From Actinomycetota bacterium (GTDB lineage: Bacteria; Actinomycetota; Acidimicrobiia; IMCC26256): DNA of 6,222 nt. The position numbers and the translations under genes were made by a program. Below, piece after piece: positions 1-5,261 of this stretch. Every line of letters starts with the position of its first letter. Positions within the stretch are counted from its first letter, which is position 1. Under the pieces are notes generated by a model that was given only the letters and a program-made list of their open reading frames with translations, was not told where the DNA came from and searched no databases. The DNA lies in NCBI GenBank assembly GCA_009702955.1, contig WLHA01000082.1, positions 1 to 6,222 of the forward strand, given 5' to 3'.

Positions 1-549
1 GCCGCTGACGCTCTAATGATGCTCTGTGAGAAGGCGACCACCAAGCAGTCGAGCGAGAGTGGCACAAAATCGAGTCGCCCTAATGCCGTGATCAATATTC
101 GTGTCGACATAGATGCGCTCAAGCGTGGGCATACCGAGCATGGAGAAGTCTGCGAGATCGCTGGGGTCGGGCCGATCCCTGTCGCGAGTGCAACTGAGTA
201 TCTGGGCGAGGCATTCTTAAAACTTCTTGTCGTTGATGGAGTAGACATCAAAACGGTTGCGCATATGGGCAGGGCAATTCCGGCACCACTGCGAACGGCC
301 GTTGAGGAACGAGATCGTGTCTGCCAAGTACCAACATGCGACATGACCGTCGGACTAGAGATTGACCACATCAAACCTTTCTCTGAGGGTGGAGCTGCAT
401 CCTTTGAGAACCTCGTGCGGCTCTGTAAGCGACATCATCTTCAAAAGACACATGACGGATACAGACTCATCAAGATCGCTGCGCCTGGGGGCGATGGCGA
501 TACTCGGTGGGCATGGCGAGCACCACCTGACCTAAAGGAGACAGGGTGA
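1..549 (+). CDS. DUF222/13E12-family HNH endonuclease, C-terminal part (5' end outside window)
   Basis: The frame is open from base 1 and ends with TGA at 547-549, so 182 residues of a longer protein are visible. The first ATG (base 16) is probably internal, because this family normally carries a long N-terminal DUF222 domain. Visible residues 26-95 match the linker typical of actinobacterial 13E12-repeat proteins: an 'xxRVDxDALxRGHTExGEVCEIAGVGPIPV' type segment, then 'VDGVDIKTVAHMGR'. An HNH domain follows at about 95-155: a zinc-type Cys pair (C108, C113), the D-H pair in 'EIDHIKPF' (D122, H123), N137 in 'ENLVRLC', C142 and the H145-H146 pair. A Trp-containing tail ('TRWAWRAPP') is also usual. 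HNH domains of this type are predicted metal-dependent DNA nucleases; the cellular role of this family is unknown, and copies are often multiple and mobile-like in actinobacteria. The nuclease motif looks intact. Family assignment is firm, function uncertain. Confidence 0.9.
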   Translation, partial: AADALMMLCEKATTKQSSESGTKSSRPNAVINIRVDIDALKRGHTEHGEVCEIAGVGPIPVASATEYLGEAFLKLLVVDGVDIKTVAHMGRAIPAPLRTAVEERDRVCQVPTCDMTVGLEIDHIKPFSEGGAASFENLVRLCKRHHLQKTHDGYRLIKIAAPGGDGDTRWAWRAPPDLKETG

Positions 550-637
550 CCCGCGGGCCTGTTAGCAGGGCGAAAATCTGGCGAAATCAGGGGTTGCGCT
601 TGCGCTGCGATGTTCTGGCAGTCAGAATGACAAAACT

Positions 638-654
638 TGCCGGAGAGTCCGGCA
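638..654. repeat. Perfect 7-bp inverted repeat in the leader (operator or hairpin candidate)
   Basis: TGCCGGA and TCCGGCA are exact reverse complements separated by GAG. The repeat starts about ten bases after the candidate -10 box and ends 11 bases before the Shine-Dalgarno, so it would lie at the very start of the transcript. It could be an operator for a dimeric repressor or a small RNA hairpin. The symmetry is seen; the role is inferred. No run of T follows it, so it is unlikely to be an intrinsic terminator. Confidence 0.4.
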
Positions 655-665
655 CTGGATTTAAG

Positions 666-671
666 AAGAGG
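666..671 (+). promoter_or_regulatory. Shine-Dalgarno that decides the start at 678
   Basis: AAGAGG sits six bases before the ATG at 678. The frame stays open upstream to a GTG at 546 that overlaps the HNH stop codon, but the 44 extra residues are basic, low in family character and lack a good ribosome binding site. The site at 666-671 therefore supports the shorter protein. Confidence 0.6.
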
Positions 672-677
672 CTCAGC

Positions 678-1376
678 ATGTCAACTTCAAACCCCAAGTA
701 CGGAACCATCAACTTCGAGCTCGTCGGTCGTTGGCTGCACCTCCCCGCTGAGGAGGATGGCCCCTTCTGGGCACTCAACCTTATGAAGTACCACGAGGTT
801 GCTCAGTATGCCGATGGCCGTGAGAGCAGCATCACAGGTGCTGAGGCAGACGATGCATACGCACCCATCGGGCCGCTAGCAGCAGTCGGCGCCTTGCCAT
901 CGCTACTCGCAAATGTCACTGCTCAGCCAAACGGCGAGCCGGACTGGGACCGCATCGCAATTGTTCGTTACCCAACTCGCGCCTCATTCTTTGAGATGCA
1001 GGAGCGCGACGACTTCAAGGATGCCCACGAGCACAAAGAAGCCGGCATGGAGTTCACAATCGTTATGGGCTGCCAGCCACTCTCAACATCAGAGGCCTCC
1101 AAAGAAGATGGCGAGCTAGTGATGCGCGTAATGAGATTCGTTGAAGGCACCACAGAGGCAGGAGCAGACCCCGAGGGAGTTACACCGGTCGCTCACTTTG
1201 AGGTCGAGGGTGTAATCGTCGGCGACAAGCGTCGCTGGGACCACGTTCGCTTCGACCGCGCTACCCCTGAGGCAATCGCAGCGCTCACAGAAGTCGAGGG
1301 CATTGAGGAGCAGGTCATCACCGTGCTCGGCAGGCCATTCATCGAGCGCATTGTGGAGTCTGTAGTCAAGATCTAG
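678..1376 (+). CDS. Two-domain DUF1330-like (dimeric alpha/beta barrel) protein
   Basis: A 232-residue protein with no signal peptide or membrane segment, so cytoplasmic. Residues about 28-133 resemble DUF1330/EthD-like ferredoxin-fold domains: 'FWALNLMKYHE' as first strand, 'WDRIAIVRYPTRASFFEM' (W90) as strand plus helix, then 'FKDAHEHKEAGMEFTIVMGCQP' as closing helix and strand. Residues about 146-222 look like a second, diverged copy: 'LVMRVMRFVEG', then 'WDHVRFDRATPEAIAAL' (W187), then 'EQVITVLGRPFI'. The protein would thus be an internal duplication forming a pseudo-dimeric barrel. DUF1330 proteins have no general known reaction; related folds bind or oxidise small aromatic or aliphatic molecules. 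It is the first gene of a possible three-gene unit with a haloalkane dehalogenase 74 bases downstream, which hints at a catabolic or substrate-handling role, but that is inference. Start chosen from the Shine-Dalgarno at 666-671. Confidence 0.75.
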   Translation: MSTSNPKYGTINFELVGRWLHLPAEEDGPFWALNLMKYHEVAQYADGRESSITGAEADDAYAPIGPLAAVGALPSLLANVTAQPNGEPDWDRIAIVRYPTRASFFEMQERDDFKDAHEHKEAGMEFTIVMGCQPLSTSEASKEDGELVMRVMRFVEGTTEAGADPEGVTPVAHFEVEGVIVGDKRRWDHVRFDRATPEAIAALTEVEGIEEQVITVLGRPFIERIVESVVKI

Positions 1377-1450
1377 CAACAAAGCCTTGGAAGAGACTCC
1401 AAAGCAGCAACTACCTCAACAATCCGATCAACTAAGCAGGCCAAAAAAAG

Positions 1451-2365
1451 ATGCCAAAAACGATGCAGGTACTCCGCACCCCAGATGAGCGCTTTGTAGG
1501 CCTCCCCGACTACGACTTCGAGCCCCATTACGCCGAGGTCACAGCCGAGGACGGAACCGCACTTCGTTTTCACTACATAGACGAAGGCCCCCGTGACGCA
1601 GCGCCGATTCTGCTCATGCACGGAAACCCATCTTGGTCATACCTGCACCGCCACATGGTTCGAGGACTCGTTGAGCGCGGGCATCGCGTACTCGCACTCG
1701 ATCTAATGGGCCTTGGCCGCTCCGATAAACCAACCGAGCGCACCGACTACACGCTCGCATCCCATGTCGATTGGGTTAGGCAGTGGATGGCAGCGGTTGA
1801 TCTGCAGAACGCAACCCTCTACGTCCAAGACTGGGGCGGCATCATTGGCCTCTGTGCTCTGCCTTATGTAGGCGATCGTTTTGCGCGTGTAATCGCATCC
1901 AACACGGGAGTGCCGGTCGGCGAGGGCGAGAACAAGTTCATGCGTGATTGGCTTGCGTATAGCCAGTCCGTTAGTGAACTCCCCATCTCATCGCTCATCA
2001 CGAGCGGAGTAACGCGCACCCTCTCAGATGCTGAGGCCGCGGCCTACGACGCTCCATTCCCCGACGGCACCTACCAGGCGAGCGCACTGCGCTTCCCGGT
2101 GCTCATCCCCGTTCAGCCAGATAACCCCGGTGTACCGATGTGCATCGAGACCTGGGAGTACCTAAAGACATGGACAAAACCATTCCTCACAGTCTTCGGC
2201 ACTGCCGACATGGTCGCGTATAAGCCCAAATCGCACCTACGTTTTCAAGAACTCGTACCTGGAGCTAAGGGTCTCAACCACATTGAGATTGAGGGAGCTA
2301 ACCACTTCATCCAAGAAGATGCACCCGATCAACTCGTAGAGATCATCCACAACTTCATCGGATAA
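1451..2365 (+). CDS. Haloalkane dehalogenase, HLD-I (DhlA/DmbB-like) alpha/beta hydrolase
   Basis: Hydrolyses carbon-halogen bonds of haloalkanes to an alcohol, halide and proton; cytoplasmic, 304 residues, usual family length. The start 'QVLRTPDERFVGLPDY' is characteristic of the HLD-I group. Visible active site: H57-G58-N59-P60 oxyanion-loop motif, nucleophile D127 with halide-binding W128 in 'VQDWGG', catalytic acid D253 in 'FGTADMVAY' after the strand where HLD-I enzymes carry it, and general base H285 in 'GANHFIQED'. In the cap domain, W167 ('FMRDW') aligns with the second halide Trp of DhlA (W175) by motif position, and 'AAYDAPFPDGTYQA' (198-210) is also HLD-I-like. Thus the Asp-His-Asp plus Trp-Trp pentad appears complete. 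Oddity: N59 replaces the Glu usual in HLD-I, resembling HLD-II enzymes. Translation may begin at 1451 (weak AGCAGG at 1435-1440) or at ATG 1463, which gives the more usual N-terminus. Substrate cannot be predicted. Confidence 0.9.
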   Translation: MPKTMQVLRTPDERFVGLPDYDFEPHYAEVTAEDGTALRFHYIDEGPRDAAPILLMHGNPSWSYLHRHMVRGLVERGHRVLALDLMGLGRSDKPTERTDYTLASHVDWVRQWMAAVDLQNATLYVQDWGGIIGLCALPYVGDRFARVIASNTGVPVGEGENKFMRDWLAYSQSVSELPISSLITSGVTRTLSDAEAAAYDAPFPDGTYQASALRFPVLIPVQPDNPGVPMCIETWEYLKTWTKPFLTVFGTADMVAYKPKSHLRFQELVPGAKGLNHIEIEGANHFIQEDAPDQLVEIIHNFIG

Positions 2366-2472
2366 CACGGATAGTTCAAACAGCACGCAACTACTGAACG
2401 CATCGAACAGCCAAGCGACCAAATCCAGCGCACAGAGTTACTCACGATTATCTACCCACTAGAGGAGCACAA
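2366..2472 (+). other. Intergenic gap between dehalogenase and MBL genes
   Basis: A 107-base gap with no convincing promoter and no GC-rich hairpin followed by T residues. The only clear signal is a strong Shine-Dalgarno, AGAGGAG at 2461-2467, five bases before the ATG at 2473. Read-through from the dehalogenase gene is plausible. Confidence 0.5.
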
Positions 2473-3294
2473 ATGTTTGTAACCACACTTGGAACCGGTT
2501 CGCCGATGCCCGACCCGAATCGCGCTGGCCCAGCCACGCTTGTCCAGACTGCGGGCCAGAACCTCCTCTTCGATGCTGGCCGCGGAGTCTTGATGCGCTG
2601 TGCCGGAGCGATGGTTGCACCCGCGATGATCAACGCGATGCTCCTCACCCACCTCCATAGTGACCACACAACAGATGTAAACGATGTAATCACAACTAAG
2701 TGGATCAACTCATTCGTACCAACTCCAACAATCATCGTTGGCCCTCTCGGCACACAGCGATTCATTGACCGCACTCTCGCAACACTCGAGGACGACATCT
2801 CCTACCGAGTTCACCACCACGCCGACCTGACATGGGAGCCAATCTGCGAGGTAACTGAGGTAAGCGATGGCCTGGCCTATGAGGCCGAGGGCATCAAAAT
2901 CTTTGCATTCCCAACCGACCATGCACCGGTGCACCCAACTGTTGGGTACCGCGTTGAGTCCGAGGGCAAGGTAGTTGCGATCGCCGGCGACACTGTCCCC
3001 TGCGAAGGGCTCGACCGTCTCTGTAAAGATGCCGACCTCTACGTGCAGACAGTTATTCGCGATGACATTGTTAAGAACATCCCGATTCCTCGCCTGCTCG
3101 ACATCCTCGATTACCACTCCTCGGTATCGCAGGCCGCCCAGACCGCTGCGAAGAACAACGTCAAGACTCTGATCCTCACCCACCCAGTACCGGCGCCACA
3201 GCCCGGCACCGAGGGCGAGTGGATCGCAATGGCTCAGGAGCACTTCAGCGGAACAATCCTGCTCGCCGATGATCTAATGCGCGTAGAGACCTAA
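2473..3294 (+). CDS. Metallo-beta-lactamase-fold hydrolase (RNase Z/AtsA-like)
   Basis: A 273-residue cytoplasmic protein of the MBL superfamily. Metal ligands are visible: the HxHxDH motif at H60, H62, D64, H65 ('THLHSDHTTD'), the third-motif His at H150 in 'TDHAPVHPTVGYRV' (H154 is a less likely alternative), bridging D173 in 'IAGDT', and final H237 in 'ILTHPVP'. The N-terminal 'LGTGSPMPDPNRAGPATLV' and 'LLFDAGRGVLMR' are typical of the RNase Z/arylsulfatase-like branch. A dinuclear zinc hydrolase acting on a phosphodiester, sulfate ester or similar bond is expected. It is short for RNase Z and shows no clear tRNA-binding exosite arm. The HEAT-loop position reads V-Q192-T193-V, so the usual acidic residue is missing, although an HST-like 'YHSSVSQAA' (H215) remains. 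I therefore favour a metabolic hydrolase over a tRNA 3'-processing enzyme. The start is set by AGAGGAG five bases upstream. Substrate unknown; its place after the dehalogenase suggests, but does not prove, a shared pathway. Confidence 0.85.
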   Translation: MFVTTLGTGSPMPDPNRAGPATLVQTAGQNLLFDAGRGVLMRCAGAMVAPAMINAMLLTHLHSDHTTDVNDVITTKWINSFVPTPTIIVGPLGTQRFIDRTLATLEDDISYRVHHHADLTWEPICEVTEVSDGLAYEAEGIKIFAFPTDHAPVHPTVGYRVESEGKVVAIAGDTVPCEGLDRLCKDADLYVQTVIRDDIVKNIPIPRLLDILDYHSSVSQAAQTAAKNNVKTLILTHPVPAPQPGTEGEWIAMAQEHFSGTILLADDLMRVET

Positions 3295-3392
3295 ACCCTC
3301 CTCACTCAAAGACACACGAACTGAGTACTCGCAGTCTAAAGACGCGTCATCTATAAACGCGCGGCCTAGATGCTCTCGGCCGAGAACTCAGA
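3295..3392. other. Convergent intergenic region rich in short palindromes
   Basis: This 98-base gap lies between the 3' ends of the MBL gene (+) and the SnoaL-like gene (-). It contains perfect palindromes GAGTACTC (3323-3330), GACGCGTC (3341-3348) and TCTCGGCCGAGA (3374-3385). None is a canonical hairpin with a T-tract, so a bidirectional terminator is possible but not demonstrated. No small gene is evident. Confidence 0.45.
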
Positions 3393-3416
3393 CTATGAAG
3401 CGCCCTCTATAAACGC
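3335..3416. repeat. Three copies of an 11-base motif, TCTAWARACGC-like
   Basis: TCTATAAACGC occurs exactly at 3350-3360 and at 3406-3416; a related copy with two changes, TCTAAAGACGC, is at 3335-3345. The last copy lies inside the 3' end of the SnoaL-like gene on the minus strand. The copies are in the same orientation with starts 15 and 56 bases apart. Seen directly; function unknown, and chance or a local duplication are both possible. Confidence 0.4.
3374..3385. repeat. 12-bp perfect palindrome TCTCGGCCGAGA
   Basis: Exact two-fold symmetry eight bases beyond the minus-strand stop codon. As RNA it could only form a four-pair stem with a GGCC loop, which is too weak for a standard terminator. 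A protein-binding site is an alternative. Confidence 0.35.
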
Positions 3417-3923
3417 TGCGAGATCAAAACTCAGGTGCTCGCTTACATCGCCCACGTGATCAACCATCATGTGGCGCTGCGTAAATTGCCATACTCCATC
3501 AACACGCGTAAAGCGATCGCGGTATCGGCCTGTAACAATGGGCTGAAGTGGCAAGGCTGGCGTCTGCTGAAGCACAACGAAACCAGAGCGCGCAGTTGCA
3601 GTACCCGCATCCTCATCGATATCGGTAATTACATTCACAGCCATGTGGCGAGTGCGCAGGGTGCCATCAGCGTGTACAACGTTCATTGAGCGGTAGTAAT
3701 CGGCAACAGCCTCCGCACCACGCACCTCAATATCAGTGCCGTCTGCAGTAATTGCAGCATCAGCGAAGATCGCCCCTAGACCCTCAAAGTCTCCAGCATC
3801 AATGCGCTCCGTGTAGCGGTACATCAATCCTGTAATTGCGTGATGACTCTCCCAAGTACCAGGGCGAGTCGGGAGCTGCTCATTGGTCGAGGCTTCTGTC
3901 GAGATTTCGGGCGAGTTGCTCAT
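3393..3923 (-). CDS. SnoaL-like / NTF2-like fold protein
   Basis: A 176-residue protein with the pattern of SnoaL_4-type NTF2-fold proteins: an N-terminal helix pair 'HHAITGLMYRYTERIDAGDFEGLGAIFADAAI' spanning residues 27-58 (key Y35, Y37, D42), the helix 'GAEAVADYYRSM' (69-80), then strands 'TRHMAVNVITDID' (H93), 'GTATARSGFVVLQQTPALPL', 'GRYRDRFTRVDGVWQFTQR' (R133-R135, W145) and a short C-terminal tail. Family members include polyketide cyclases, ketosteroid isomerases, dehydratases and small subunits of ring-hydroxylating oxygenases, as well as many with no known reaction, so no substrate is assigned. The hydrophilic first 22 residues are not a signal peptide; the protein should be cytoplasmic. 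An upstream in-frame ATG at 3983 would add 20 residues, but the start at 3923 has a clear AGGAG seven bases ahead. It is transcribed alone, convergent with the MBL gene and divergent from the kinase gene. Confidence 0.8.
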   Translation of the reverse strand: MSNSPEISTEASTNEQLPTRPGTWESHHAITGLMYRYTERIDAGDFEGLGAIFADAAITADGTDIEVRGAEAVADYYRSMNVVHADGTLRTRHMAVNVITDIDEDAGTATARSGFVVLQQTPALPLQPIVTGRYRDRFTRVDGVWQFTQRHMMVDHVGDVSEHLSFDLAAFIEGAS

Positions 3924-3930
3924 GGTGCCG

Positions 3931-3935
3931 CTCCT
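3931..3935 (-). promoter_or_regulatory. Shine-Dalgarno that decides the SnoaL-like gene start
   Basis: On the minus strand this reads AGGAG, seven bases before the ATG ending at 3923. The alternative ATG at 3983 has only a poor match upstream, so the shorter protein is preferred. Confidence 0.65.
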
Positions 3936-3982
3936 GTTTGGGGGAGCCCATGATGCCACCCATACCGAAGCCGCGCCGCGCA

Positions 3983-4027
3983 TATCTCAATAGATACCCA
4001 TGAACCTCCAATATCTACATATATCTA
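3983..4027. repeat. Phased TATCTA motifs (operator candidate)
   Basis: TATCTA occurs at 4012-4017 and 4022-4027, and its reverse complement TAGATA at 3991-3996. Starts are 21 and 10 bases apart, close to whole helical turns, which would place them on one face of the DNA. TATCT and AGATA also form a small inverted repeat with a four-base gap at 3983-3996. Motifs are seen; a regulatory role is inferred from their location between divergent genes. Confidence 0.4.
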
Positions 4028-4107
4028 GAGAGCGTCCAGGGAGAAATAGCGCAAGGACCCCGTCTCTGACCTGACTCAATGCACATCTATCGGCGAGACT
4101 GCTCCAC

Positions 4108-5256
4108 ATGGCTGAAGAACCAAAGATCACGATCCCAGACTCGGAGTCATTTGAGTCGGCACCCGAGAAGTCGAGTCGCAACCCCGAGGCTCTGCGGACC
4201 CAGATGCAGGCATGGCTCGCCACTCGCCTAAGCGATGCCACCGATGTAACCGTTGGCGAGATTACAAGCCCCGGATCAAATGGGATGTCTAGCGAGACGC
4301 TCCTTTTCGACGCTTCATGGAGCGATGCCGAGGGGGCACACAACGAACGCCTAGTGGCGCGCGTAGAACCTGACTCCCATGACACCCCCGTATTCCCTGT
4401 CTACGACCTTGAGATGCAGTTCCGAGTTATAACCCTCGCAGGGCAGCGCACCAAGGTTCGCGTTCCGCGCACACGCTGGCTAGAGACAGACCCCACTCTT
4501 CTAGGCGGCACGTTCTTCATCATGGATCGCGTCGATGGACGCGTACCCCCCGACATCCCTCCCTACACAATGGATGGTTGGGTTCTTGAGGCGACACCGA
4601 AGGAGCGAGCAACTATTGAGCGCACAACTGCGGAGAGCATCGCCGAGCTGCACACACTAAATCCAAGTAACGCGGATCTTGCTTTCCTTGAGTATGACGT
4701 ACCCGGCGATACCCATCTGAGGCGACACGTTGAGCACCAGCGTCAGTATTACAAGTGGGTTCAGAATGGCCGCACGCACCGATTGATCGATGACGGTTTT
4801 GCATGGCTTGAGGAGCACTGGCCCGAGGATGAAGGCGAGACGGTTGTCTCGTGGGGCGATGCGCGAATCGGAAACGTTATGTATGACGGCTTTAAGCCCG
4901 CTGCCGTCTTTGACTGGGAGATGGCTGGGCTTGCACCTCGAGCGCTCGACGTCGGCTGGATGATCTTCATCCATGTCTTCTTCCAAGAGATCACAACAAG
5001 CCTCGGGCTCCCCGGGCTCCCAGATTTCCTACACCGTGACAACGTGCGCGGCTACTACGAGGCTGCCGCAGGCGTGCCGTTAGAGAATCTCGAGTTCTTC
5101 GAGGTCTACGCCGCACTCCGACACGCCATAGTGATGAGTCGCGTGCATGAACGCTCCGTCGGCTTCGGGCAAGCCGTATGGCCCGATGACCCTGATGAGG
5201 TCATCTACCATCGAGCAGCAATGCAGCGAATGCTCGACGGCACTTACTGGGGCTGA
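4108..5256 (+). CDS. APH/ChoK-like phosphotransferase family protein
   Basis: A 382-residue cytoplasmic protein of the aminoglycoside/choline-kinase-like fold. The N-lobe runs to about residue 145: a glycine-containing 'SPGSNGMSSETLLFD' loop (54-68), a 'RLVARVEP' strand (R85 at the usual Lys/Arg position) and E102 in a following helix, ending with the hinge 'FFIMDRVDGRVPP'. In the C-lobe, 'AESIAELHTLNP' (175-186) precedes the catalytic loop W249-G250-D251-A-R-I-G-N256, and the metal-binding 'VFDWEMAGLAPRALDVGW' (D269, E271) follows. D251, N256 and D269 fit an active ATP-dependent kinase. The catalytic-loop His of classical APH enzymes is Trp here, a known variant in actinobacterial members. 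Homologous domains in ACAD10/ACAD11 phosphorylate hydroxyacyl substrates for removal by an acyl-CoA dehydrogenase, but no such partner is visible. Antibiotic resistance is not implied. Upstream in-frame stop (4072-4074) and no nearby GTG or TTG support this ATG. The peroxidase gene starts five bases after the stop. Confidence 0.85.
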   Translation: MAEEPKITIPDSESFESAPEKSSRNPEALRTQMQAWLATRLSDATDVTVGEITSPGSNGMSSETLLFDASWSDAEGAHNERLVARVEPDSHDTPVFPVYDLEMQFRVITLAGQRTKVRVPRTRWLETDPTLLGGTFFIMDRVDGRVPPDIPPYTMDGWVLEATPKERATIERTTAESIAELHTLNPSNADLAFLEYDVPGDTHLRRHVEHQRQYYKWVQNGRTHRLIDDGFAWLEEHWPEDEGETVVSWGDARIGNVMYDGFKPAAVFDWEMAGLAPRALDVGWMIFIHVFFQEITTSLGLPGLPDFLHRDNVRGYYEAAAGVPLENLEFFEVYAALRHAIVMSRVHERSVGFGQAVWPDDPDEVIYHRAAMQRMLDGTYWG

Positions 5257-5261
5257 AAACA

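Larger units (their letters stand above)
550..677 (+). promoter_or_regulatory. Leader region with possible promoter upstream of the DUF1330-like gene
   Basis: This 128-base gap separates the HNH gene from the next start. A possible sigma-70-like promoter is TTGCGC (600-605), a 17-base spacer and CAGAAT (623-628), each box matching consensus at 4 of 6 positions. It is followed by an inverted repeat (638-654) and a Shine-Dalgarno (666-671). An 8-bp palindrome CCCGCGGG lies at 550-557 just after the HNH stop, but there is no T-run, so no terminator is called. The promoter is judged by eye only and is tentative. Confidence 0.3.
3924..4107. promoter_or_regulatory. Divergent promoter region between SnoaL-like and kinase genes
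   Basis: This 184-base region must hold the promoters for both flanking genes. An AT-rich patch at about 3982-4027 stands out from GC-richer surroundings and carries repeated TATCTA motifs. Several weak -10-like hexamers occur there on both strands, but none has a well-spaced -35, so I do not call an individual promoter. The kinase ATG at 4108 has only a weak GGCGAG (4092-4097) as ribosome binding site. Confidence 0.5.

Noticed and set aside
1..549. Homing endonuclease, intein or retron-associated HNH
   Set aside because: The linker and HNH residues match the stand-alone DUF222/13E12 family; no intein splicing motifs, intron structure or reverse transcriptase are present.
546..677. N-terminal extension of the DUF1330-like protein from GTG 546, overlapping the HNH stop codon as GTGA
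   Set aside because: The overlap would suit translational coupling, but the 44 extra residues are basic and unlike the family, and a good AAGAGG site stands six bases before the ATG at 678.
2000..2020. Loss of the second halide-binding Trp in the dehalogenase, because V187 lies where DhlA has a cap-domain Trp
   Set aside because: By counting along DhlA as I recall it, that Trp is W194, while the halide-binding W175 is in the 'FTAW' segment, which aligns with W167 here. The second halide Trp is therefore present.
2710..3243. A 177-residue minus-strand open frame opposite the MBL gene
   Set aside because: The plus-strand frame carries all MBL metal-binding motifs and a strong ribosome binding site; the opposite frame shows no recognisable domain.
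3435..3689. An 84-residue plus-strand open frame within the SnoaL-like gene
   Set aside because: It is antisense to a well-supported minus-strand domain, lacks a ribosome binding site and shows no family pattern.
3924..3983. Longer SnoaL-like protein starting at ATG 3983 (minus strand)
   Set aside because: The extra 20 residues do not resemble a signal peptide or the family, and the start at 3923 has a well-spaced AGGAG.
4108..5256. Aminoglycoside resistance gene
   Set aside because: The protein has the broad APH/ChoK fold but the catalytic loop and length fit the general metabolic phosphotransferase family; nothing in the sequence points to aminoglycoside specificity.
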